From NCBI RefSeq assembly GCF_050753345.1, contig NZ_JBLZFX010000010.1:34471-98470 (forward strand): a stretch of DNA of 64,000 bases. The letters run 5' to 3'. Below, in pieces: positions 24,234-31,789 of the stretch. The stretch's first letter is position 1; the number at the start of each line of letters is the position of its first letter. Both the position numbers and the translations under genes were made by a program. This DNA is from Alkalinema pantanalense. GTDB lineage: Bacteria; Cyanobacteriota; Cyanobacteriia; Leptolyngbyales; Leptolyngbyaceae. The notes below the pieces were generated by a model that was given only the letters and a program-made list of their open reading frames with translations, was not told the DNA's origin and did not search any database.

Positions 24234-25004
24234 ATGAGACAATCTTTTCAAATTCAACTGCCATCCCAAAAATCGACACCTCACAGTTTGGCACAGGTTG
24301 CTGTTCTGGGCGAGATGGCGCAGTTGCGGGATGCCTTGCAAACGGTGGGTCTCAGCCTAGTGCCCCACCCGGTGTTAGTGGTGATTGGCGGAGCATCCTA
24401 TTTTGAACCGGAGCAAAATTGCCAAATTCAACAACTGTTCACAGAGGCGATCGCACCGATCGCAGAACGGTATCAGACCTGTGTGGTGGATGGTGGGACG
24501 GATTCTGGGGTGATGCGGTTGATGGGCAATGCCCGATCGCACATCCAGGCAACGTTTCCCCTGATTGGCGTAGCACCCCTATCGTTGGTGGAATTCCCAG
24601 ACACGCCCAATGAGCATCCAGAATCTTCGCCGTTGGAACCGAATCATACCCATTTTTTACTGACGCCGGGAGATTCCTGGGGTGATGAGTCCCATTGGTT
24701 AGCTAAAGTCGCCAGCGAATTATCAGGCACCACACCTTCGGTGGCCATTTTGCTGAACGGTGGAAATGTGACTTGGCAGGATGCCCTGGAAAATCTGCGG
24801 GCGGGGCAAACGGTAATTGTCATTGATGGCACGGGGCGGGCAGCAGATGAAATTGCGGCGGGTCTGCGGGGAGAAGTCACTAACAGCCGGGTAGCTGATT
24901 TAATTGCAACGGGACGCATTGAAGCTATTCCGTTACAGGATGCAGTGCAACAATTAACGACTCGGTTAGACAATGCCTTTCGCTCTCTGTCGCATTCTAA
25001 TTGA
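24234..25004 (+). CDS. SLOG superfamily protein, LSDAT (TRPM-like) type
   Basis: A soluble protein of 256 residues. It has a Rossmann-like order of segments: VLVVIGGASYF, then CVVDGGTDSGVMRLMG, PLIGVAP, VAILLNGGNVTWQDALENL and VIVIDGTGRAADEIAAG. This fits the prokaryotic LSDAT branch of the SLOG superfamily, which binds nucleotides or nucleotide-derived ligands and is related to the cytosolic domain of TRPM channels. Its ligand is unknown. The start lies 8 bases after the histidine kinase stop codon, so translational coupling is likely and a joint role in signalling is plausible. The family call rests on motif order, not on a search. Confidence 0.6.
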   Translation: MRQSFQIQLPSQKSTPHSLAQVAVLGEMAQLRDALQTVGLSLVPHPVLVVIGGASYFEPEQNCQIQQLFTEAIAPIAERYQTCVVDGGTDSGVMRLMGNARSHIQATFPLIGVAPLSLVEFPDTPNEHPESSPLEPNHTHFLLTPGDSWGDESHWLAKVASELSGTTPSVAILLNGGNVTWQDALENLRAGQTVIVIDGTGRAADEIAAGLRGEVTNSRVADLIATGRIEAIPLQDAVQQLTTRLDNAFRSLSHSN

Positions 25005-25115
25005 AATGGGAGATCCCTGATGGTGTGCTGAAATCTGGCCAGCCCTTTGACCCAGCAATGTCCATGCCAACTCCTTGACAACTCAACACAGTATCTGAGA
25101 AAGAGCCGTTGACTG

Positions 25116-25577
25116 ATGCCGTTTATCTACGATCGTACGATTCACTTTAAAGATACTGATGCGGCTGGAGTTGTCTACTTTGCCAATGGCCTCAACCTTT
25201 GTCACGAAGCCTACGAAGCCTCTCTCCAAGCCAGTGGCTTTGATCTGCGTTCCTTTTTTTCGGGGGGACAACCTGTCGCATTTCCGATCGTGCACGCCAG
25301 CATTGATTTCCGTCGTCCCATGTACTGTGGCGATCGCATTCAAGTTCATCTTCAACCCCGATCAACCCGCGAAAGTGAATACGAAATCCAGTACCAGATT
25401 TTCATTGGTGAAGAGGTCGAAGATAGTGCTCCGATGACTTCACAAATGCTCTCTTCCCCGTCTGCCAAGCTTGCCGCGATCGCCGTTACTCGCCATGTTT
25501 GCATTGATACCCTACAACGGCAACGGCAACCCTATCCACCGGACATAGCCATTTGGTTAGAATCCTGGAGTCAATAA
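25116..25577 (+). CDS. Hot-dog thioesterase, 1,4-dihydroxy-2-naphthoyl-CoA hydrolase-like
   Basis: A 4HBT-type acyl-CoA thioesterase of 153 residues. The catalytic region is DTDAAGVVYFANGL near residues 13-26, then the helix with CHEAYEA and the strand ASIDFRRPMYCGDR. The cyanobacterial members with this DTDAAG pattern include the enzyme that frees 1,4-dihydroxy-2-naphthoate from CoA for phylloquinone synthesis (Slr0204 type). A more general thioesterase role cannot be excluded. The gene converges with the chemoreceptor gene that ends at 25591 (13 bases apart). Confidence 0.78.
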   Translation: MPFIYDRTIHFKDTDAAGVVYFANGLNLCHEAYEASLQASGFDLRSFFSGGQPVAFPIVHASIDFRRPMYCGDRIQVHLQPRSTRESEYEIQYQIFIGEEVEDSAPMTSQMLSSPSAKLAAIAVTRHVCIDTLQRQRQPYPPDIAIWLESWSQ

Positions 25578-25590
25578 TCCCTGCCGGGTA

Positions 25591-28482
25591 CTATTCCACC
25601 TTAAACATTTCCACAGAGTCCTTCAAATCCTGGGCCACTGTTACCGTTTTTTGTAAGGCCACGGCAACCTGTTCCGAGGAGGCCGCCGTCGTTTCTGTTA
25701 ATTTAGCAGTGGTTTGCATTAACGCTTCGACCGATCGAGAGGTTTCCACCTGCGACACAGTTGTTTGGGAGATTGACTCTACCCATTGGCTAATTTGTTG
25801 AGACACTTGCACTAGACTAGCCATCCCTTGCTTAGCGTTGCGCACACTATGGCTTCCTGCCGCAACCTGTTGACTGCCTTGGTTCATCGCCTCAACCACT
25901 GCTTTAGTTTCCAAGCGAATGGTTTCCGTAATTTGTTCAATTTCCCTGGTTGCCTCCGCTGATCGAGCGGCCAATCCTGCCACTTCCGAGGCAATAATGG
26001 CAAAACCGCGTCCCTGGACTCCGGCGCGGCTGGCTTCCAAGCCCGCATTGACAGCCAATAAATCTGTTTGCACTGCAAATTCCTTAATCAGGGCAACAAT
26101 GCGGGAAATTTGTTGGGAGGAAATGCCAAGCTGTTGTACCTTTTGGGCGGTATCTTCGATCGTGTTACGTAATTGCTCAATTTTTTCTACGGTTACTGCC
26201 ATGGATTGCTCGTGGGTCATAGCCGTTTGCGCAGCATTCTGGGCCACGATCGTAGACTGGTTGGCATTTTCTGCAATCATTTCGATCGTTGTCGTCATGT
26301 ATTGAATTAAGCCCAACAGATGTTGAATGTCTGCAACTTGTTGTCGAGATTCCAGGGCGAGGTGCTTCATAGCTGATTCGTTATCGCTCAGCAAATCGTT
26401 CACTGTCAAGGTAGATGTTTTGACCTTCACCACAAGATCCCGCAGACTTTCTACGATGACGTTGAAGAAATCGCCGATCGTACCTAAGTCTCCCGCCATC
26501 ACCTCTGCCCGTACCGTTAAGTCTCCCTGAGCGACTCCTTCTACATCGCTTAATAAATGAACAATTTGCTGTTGAAGTTGATCTTTTAGCGTTTCTGCAG
26601 ACAATCGGGATTGTTGTTGATTTTGCAATAATTGAGCTTGATCTAATGCATAGCCAATCTGATTCGCAAATTGTACAAACGTATTGATTTCGGAATTTTG
26701 CCAATAGCGAGGCCGTTGGCATTGGTGAGCACATAGTAAGCCAATTAGCTGATCGTTGTGGCGAATGGGTGCAACTAAATTAGCTTTTACTTGTAAACGA
26801 TCTAAATAGGTGCGGTGGCGATCGGTCAGATCTGCTTGATTCAGATCGTTCATAAACCAGAACGATCGAACCTCCGGCTCTTCTGTCTTGCTCAGTCCCA
26901 ACAGGTCATCGATTTCTAATCCTAACCCCTGGGGCACGCCTGATACCACGGATTCTGCAATGGCTTTACCGCGAAATCCAGCAGCGGTGAAACTATAAAT
27001 CAGTACCCGATCGACTTTCAGCAGTTGGCGAATTTCTTCGACTGCGGTTTGGGTGATGTTTTCAAAGCTTAAGGAACTGCGCATCTTGGCGATCGCGTCA
27101 TTTAAGGCCGTCGCCTCACGGGCTTGCTGCTCTTGGCGGCTGGCCTCCTCCGATAGCGCCATTTCCGAAGCCGCAATTTTGTCGGCCATGCGGTTAAATT
27201 GTACAGTTAGTTGGCCAATTTCATCGCTGGATAGCACCTCAGCCCGTACCGTGCGATCGCCCTGGGCAAAGGATTGGGCCGTCTGTTCTAACTGCCGAAT
27301 GGCCTTCACCACCGTGCGCCGAAACAACAGCGAAAATCCCAAAATGAACAGGAAAGACAAGCCAAGAACTGCCCCTTCCTGGAGTAAACTTCGTTGCAAT
27401 AGTTGGTTGATACTATCTTCGGGAGTGCCCCGCACAATCAGGGCTGGGGCGTCTGGGGTATAACTCGGTTCGCTGCCGTTGGGCGTTTCCACGATTCGCG
27501 TGGGTAGGGCTTTAGCAGCGACGGTATAGATTTTACCATTAATTTCCATTCGGCCAGTGACAGCTTTGCCCTTATGCTGTACCGCTTGGGTGAGCAAATC
27601 AAAGCCTGCGGAGGGAATGCTGGGATTGCGTTGGAGGCCATCAAAGGTGGTCCCAATGCGAAACTGCTGGGGGGCCACTTGGGCGTAAACGCCACTATAA
27701 CCCCCACCAAAGGCGTTAACGGTTGCGTCTACGATCGCGGATTTTTGGTTAACGATATCTCCGAATACCAATGCTCCGATCGGGGTATTGGTTGCCGGAT
27801 CTCTAACGGGTGTTACCACGTAGCGAATTAATGCTTGGGGCAGTTCCCGATCGTACCCTTCCGGCATTGGGGGCGATTCGCGGTTAATTTCCTGCTGGGT
27901 GACGATCGCACTGGCTTTAATCTGCTGATTGATTTTGAGTGCTTCGCTGACTAACTGGTTTGGGTCAAAGGTATCACCCGTCCGATTGCTATTAGCGTTG
28001 GTAATGATTTTTAAATCCTTACCGACTAACGTTGCGTATTCAATTTTGCGAGCACGCACTTCGTTTTGTAGGACGGTTTTGATATAGCTTTGTACCCCTG
28101 CACCGATAGAGGCTCCCTGAGCTTGCGTTTTCGCTGCATTAATCAGCGAGACGTTATCCGCTTGACCTCGCGACCCGAAGCCCATCTGGTTAATCTTGAT
28201 GTTGTAGTTAGTCTCCGTCACCGCCAGTTCTGAGGTGGCTTGGGACAGTAACTGGGTGCGCAAACTATTGGTTAGCACGATCGTCGAGCCAATGCCTAAC
28301 CCCACAATGGGAATAAGCTCACAGGTGATAATAGCGAGGATTTGCTTTTGGCTAATGGGGCGATCGCTAAACCATTGAAACAGTCTTTCCCAGAGGGACG
28401 GACTCGGTTCGCGCGGTGGCAATGGCAAATCAGACGGCGAGGCAATCGTAGACTTGGGAGGAGGGGGAAGAGTGTTGGTCAT
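25591..28482 (-). CDS. Methyl-accepting chemotaxis protein with GAF domain (extra receptor, Cys-less)
   Basis: A receptor of 963 residues. TM1 is about 48-72, followed by an extracytoplasmic sensor part with a double-Cache-like length, TM2 about 370-388, a HAMP domain (395-450), a GAF domain (about 468-615), a second HAMP-like segment with GDLTVRAEV, and the signalling hairpin with AVQTDLLAVNAGLEASRAG. The GAF keeps YSF, AHQCQRPRYW and VKANLVAPI, but Arg555 takes the place of the bilin-binding Cys (TDRHRTYL). The hairpin tip is more diverged than in the other two receptors. Its start codon overlaps the cheA stop (ATGA), so the two are translationally coupled. It has no counterpart in the second operon copy. 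Confidence 0.9.
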   Translation of the reverse strand: MTNTLPPPPKSTIASPSDLPLPPREPSPSLWERLFQWFSDRPISQKQILAIITCELIPIVGLGIGSTIVLTNSLRTQLLSQATSELAVTETNYNIKINQMGFGSRGQADNVSLINAAKTQAQGASIGAGVQSYIKTVLQNEVRARKIEYATLVGKDLKIITNANSNRTGDTFDPNQLVSEALKINQQIKASAIVTQQEINRESPPMPEGYDRELPQALIRYVVTPVRDPATNTPIGALVFGDIVNQKSAIVDATVNAFGGGYSGVYAQVAPQQFRIGTTFDGLQRNPSIPSAGFDLLTQAVQHKGKAVTGRMEINGKIYTVAAKALPTRIVETPNGSEPSYTPDAPALIVRGTPEDSINQLLQRSLLQEGAVLGLSFLFILGFSLLFRRTVVKAIRQLEQTAQSFAQGDRTVRAEVLSSDEIGQLTVQFNRMADKIAASEMALSEEASRQEQQAREATALNDAIAKMRSSLSFENITQTAVEEIRQLLKVDRVLIYSFTAAGFRGKAIAESVVSGVPQGLGLEIDDLLGLSKTEEPEVRSFWFMNDLNQADLTDRHRTYLDRLQVKANLVAPIRHNDQLIGLLCAHQCQRPRYWQNSEINTFVQFANQIGYALDQAQLLQNQQQSRLSAETLKDQLQQQIVHLLSDVEGVAQGDLTVRAEVMAGDLGTIGDFFNVIVESLRDLVVKVKTSTLTVNDLLSDNESAMKHLALESRQQVADIQHLLGLIQYMTTTIEMIAENANQSTIVAQNAAQTAMTHEQSMAVTVEKIEQLRNTIEDTAQKVQQLGISSQQISRIVALIKEFAVQTDLLAVNAGLEASRAGVQGRGFAIIASEVAGLAARSAEATREIEQITETIRLETKAVVEAMNQGSQQVAAGSHSVRNAKQGMASLVQVSQQISQWVESISQTTVSQVETSRSVEALMQTTAKLTETTAASSEQVAVALQKTVTVAQDLKDSVEMFKVE

Positions 28483-31400
28483 ACAGCAGCAGCTTCGGCA
28501 GATGTCTGAACGAGAATTTTCAGGGTTTTTAAGAGATCTTGTTCGTTATAGGGTTTCGTAAAATAGGCAGCAGCGCCCAAACCTGTTGCCATCCGTCGGT
28601 GTTTATCCCCACTGCGGGAGGTCAGCATGGCCACCGGCAGCGATCGGAGGGTATCATCGGCTTTCAACCGGGTCAGCAGCCCAAAACCATCGAGGCGTGG
28701 CATTTCCACGTCACAGACCACCGCCGATACCGTCAGTCCTGCTCGCAGTTTATCCCAGGCGTCCTGACCATCCTTGGCCTGTTCGACCCGGTAGCCCGCC
28801 CGTTCTAGGGTCAGTGCCAGGAATCGCCGTACGTTAATCGAGTCATCCACCACCAGCAGGGTAGGACGTTGGTTGGGGGTCGGTGTCAGGCCAATCTTGC
28901 TGATGGACAGAATCGGGAAGTTGGGCACCCGTTCATAGGTCGCAATCCATTGCAGTAATTCATTCATGTTGACCATGGGGACAATGCGGCCATCCCCTAA
29001 AATGGTGCAGTTGCTAAAGCCTGCGGGTAACTTGAGGGGGCCTTCAATGCGCCGACTGGCGACTTCCTGTTCTCCCCAACAGCGTTGAATATAAATTCCC
29101 ACCCGTTCCGACCCCCGCCGGGTGATGAGGATCGCATCAGCATTGATGGTGGGGGCGGCCTCCAGGGTTTGGGGCTGGCGAGCACAGTTGAAGGGGAGCC
29201 ATTGTCCCAGGCGAATCACCGGGATCGGGTCGCCATGGTGCAGCAGGAGTTCTCGGCCTCCCCCGGTTTGCAGTTGGTCGGGTTGCAATAGGCAAATCTC
29301 TTCCACTGCATCGTTGGGAACGGCGAGTAACATTCCCTGGGTTTCGATTAATAAAATTCGCGCGATCGACAATGTGTGGGGAACGGACAGGATAAAAGTC
29401 GTGCCTTCTCCGGCTTGGGTATTGACGGTGATTTCGCCGCGAATTTGCTTGAGGTGTTCCCGCACGACATCCATGCCAACGCCGCGTCCGGAAATGGCTG
29501 TTACAGAGTCACTGGTGCTGAAACCGGGTTCAAAAATCAGAGAGAGCAAATCCTCTTCGCTGGCTGTGGCTAACAAGCTGGCATCGAGGCCCATGGCTTC
29601 CGCCCGTCGGCGAATTTTGTGCAGGGGAATGCCGCCGCCATCGTCCCGGATGGTGAGTAGGGTGCGGTTGCCTCGGGTGCTGGCGGTAATTTCAATTAAG
29701 CCTTCTTCGGTTTTGCCTTGGTTAACCCGCACATTGGGATCTTCAATGCCGTGGTCAAAGGCATTGCGCAGAAGATGCATTAATGGATCTTGCAACGCTT
29801 CTAAAATGTTGCGATCGATCAATAAATTGGCACCAATCACATTGAACCGGACTTTCTTCTTGTACTGAAGGGCCAATTCCCGCAGGGCGCGAGGGAAGCG
29901 ATCGGTGACATCAGACAAAGGCCGCATCCGTAGTTGGGAGAGGCGGCCTTGTAGATTTTTGGCGGTTTTGTTGAGATCGCGGGTGGTTTGTTCCGCGTCA
30001 TCCAAGCCCAAATCAAGGTCAGTGGCCACTTCCTGCAATTGGACGATCGTCTCCATCAATTGTTGAGACAGGGAATGCAGATCGCCATAGCGATCCATTT
30101 CCAAGGAATCAAAGGCAGCGGGAGCTGGATTCGATTCCTGGGCTGGGGAGGCGTCGTCTGGGGACGGACCTTCCAAGCTAGGGGCATTCGCTGGGAAATT
30201 CGCTGGAATAAAACTGCCCAGTCGAGGATAGGTAGCACCTTGCGCAGGGGACTGCCGCGCCACTGAGTTACGATCGTAGAGCGATCGCACATCGCTATTG
30301 GCCTGATCCAATTGTTTAATCCGATCCCGTAGTAACTTACTGAGACTGCGGAGGCGTTTTAAATACAGTTCTAGCCCATTGCGTTCGATCGCCAATTCCC
30401 CAAACAAATCATTGAGCTGGTTGAGTTGGCGCACGGGTACCCGCACCGTAGCATCTTCGTCAATGGCGTCTGCTTTGGCAGCCACCTTTGTATCTGGCTG
30501 GACGGGGCGATCGGGTTGGACTGACCAAGTGGTGGGGGTAAGGGTGCGGTTTGCCTCCGCAGGTGGGTAAGGGGTGTCGGACTGGGAGCCATTGCGATGC
30601 ATCTCGTGGGAGGTTGCGATCGAGTCCTGGATGTAGAGATCCTGGGGTAATAGTTCGGTTTGAGCAGCGGCGATCGCAGCATCCCAAGTCGAGGAAAAAT
30701 CCCCTTCGGCCTCATCAGCGGCAAAGACCTCTGCCCAGGATTCTGAAGCTGGGGCGATCGGGATCTCTGGTAACCCCTCAACGGTCAAGGTGGTAGGAAG
30801 ATGGGTTCGTTGGCCGCTTAACACGAGGGTCTGGCTGTGCCGCCAAGCGTCTAAGGCCGTTTGGGCAACTAAGGGTACTTGTTCGGCATTGGCAAGGCTG
30901 GCTAGTTGACCGACATGGGTACAGAGTTGCGTGAACTCAGAGAGCTGCAACATCTCGCTCAGGCCACCTAGCTCCTGGGCGAGGATGTTGACTTCTTCCC
31001 GGAGGCAGGGCTGTTCGGGATCGGAGAGCACCGCTTCTAGCCGTTGCAGACACCCTTCGACTTCGGTTTCAAACAGCAGCGTGATGATTTCCTGGCCCTC
31101 CTCTGGATTGAGGACGGATTCTGCGTCTTCACTTTCGGGATCGCCTAGACGATCGTGGAGAGCATCAAACTCAGGAATCACCTGGGTTTGCATCCAATGG
31201 AGATCCATATCCGGTGCATGGGGCATTTGCGATCGACTGCGTTCAATGACTTGACGCAGGTAATCGATCGCGTGTAGAAATTGATTTTCTAAACTGCCAT
31301 CAATGTCTAGGGTTGCCCGTTGAATTTTGAGAACCTTAAAGCCATCTTCCAAACGATGGGCCAACTGACTCAAAACTTCAAAGCCCATCATCCCGGCCCC

Positions 31401-31553
31401 CCCTTTGATGGAGTGGGCGGCTCGGAGCGCTGCATTCAATTTGGCTTGGTCAACTTGGCCATCCGCAATCCCGAGAATCGCAGCATCTAGCGCATCCAGA
31501 TAGGCTTGGGCTTCGTCGAGAAACTGTCGCTTAATTTCGAGTTCCTTATCCAT
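28479..31553 (-). CDS. CheA-type hybrid histidine kinase, operon copy 1 (PixL/PilL-like)
   Basis: A taxis kinase of 1024 residues. The N-terminal Hpt domain has the phospho-acceptor H47 in AAHSIKGGAGMMGF. A long linker leads to a dimerisation region, the ATPase domain (LMHLLRNAFDHGIE, DDGGGI, SGRGVGMDVV), a CheW-like domain (ILLIETQGMLLAVPNDAV) and a C-terminal receiver with LLVVDDSINVRR and the acceptor in CDVEMPRLDG. This matches PixL/PilL-type CheA proteins of cyanobacteria. The ATG at 31553 (MDKELEIK) agrees with the paralogue at 41922. It lies 236 bases after the receptor stop and overlaps the extra receptor by 4 bases. Confidence 0.92.
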   Translation of the reverse strand: MDKELEIKRQFLDEAQAYLDALDAAILGIADGQVDQAKLNAALRAAHSIKGGAGMMGFEVLSQLAHRLEDGFKVLKIQRATLDIDGSLENQFLHAIDYLRQVIERSRSQMPHAPDMDLHWMQTQVIPEFDALHDRLGDPESEDAESVLNPEEGQEIITLLFETEVEGCLQRLEAVLSDPEQPCLREEVNILAQELGGLSEMLQLSEFTQLCTHVGQLASLANAEQVPLVAQTALDAWRHSQTLVLSGQRTHLPTTLTVEGLPEIPIAPASESWAEVFAADEAEGDFSSTWDAAIAAAQTELLPQDLYIQDSIATSHEMHRNGSQSDTPYPPAEANRTLTPTTWSVQPDRPVQPDTKVAAKADAIDEDATVRVPVRQLNQLNDLFGELAIERNGLELYLKRLRSLSKLLRDRIKQLDQANSDVRSLYDRNSVARQSPAQGATYPRLGSFIPANFPANAPSLEGPSPDDASPAQESNPAPAAFDSLEMDRYGDLHSLSQQLMETIVQLQEVATDLDLGLDDAEQTTRDLNKTAKNLQGRLSQLRMRPLSDVTDRFPRALRELALQYKKKVRFNVIGANLLIDRNILEALQDPLMHLLRNAFDHGIEDPNVRVNQGKTEEGLIEITASTRGNRTLLTIRDDGGGIPLHKIRRRAEAMGLDASLLATASEEDLLSLIFEPGFSTSDSVTAISGRGVGMDVVREHLKQIRGEITVNTQAGEGTTFILSVPHTLSIARILLIETQGMLLAVPNDAVEEICLLQPDQLQTGGGRELLLHHGDPIPVIRLGQWLPFNCARQPQTLEAAPTINADAILITRRGSERVGIYIQRCWGEQEVASRRIEGPLKLPAGFSNCTILGDGRIVPMVNMNELLQWIATYERVPNFPILSISKIGLTPTPNQRPTLLVVDDSINVRRFLALTLERAGYRVEQAKDGQDAWDKLRAGLTVSAVVCDVEMPRLDGFGLLTRLKADDTLRSLPVAMLTSRSGDKHRRMATGLGAAAYFTKPYNEQDLLKTLKILVQTSAEAAAV

Positions 31554-31789
31554 GGGAGGCTCTGCGATCACTAGAGAAAAGAGGGTATCGATTCAAGGAC
31601 TAATAGAAATTAATCCGTTAAATGAATTTTTTCAACAATGTTTACGATGATTGTCAGTGAACAAAATGTTAAACGCAAGCTATTAACGCTAATCTTAGTC
31701 AATCATCATCAATCCATCATGAAAGATTCATTGTCGAGAACAAACTGTTAATGCTCCTTAAAACACTCATTCAGACTCATTCATGCCCA

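Noticed and set aside
25591..28482. A third photoreceptor
   Set aside because: Its GAF has Arg555 in place of the bilin-binding Cys, so covalent bilin is not expected.
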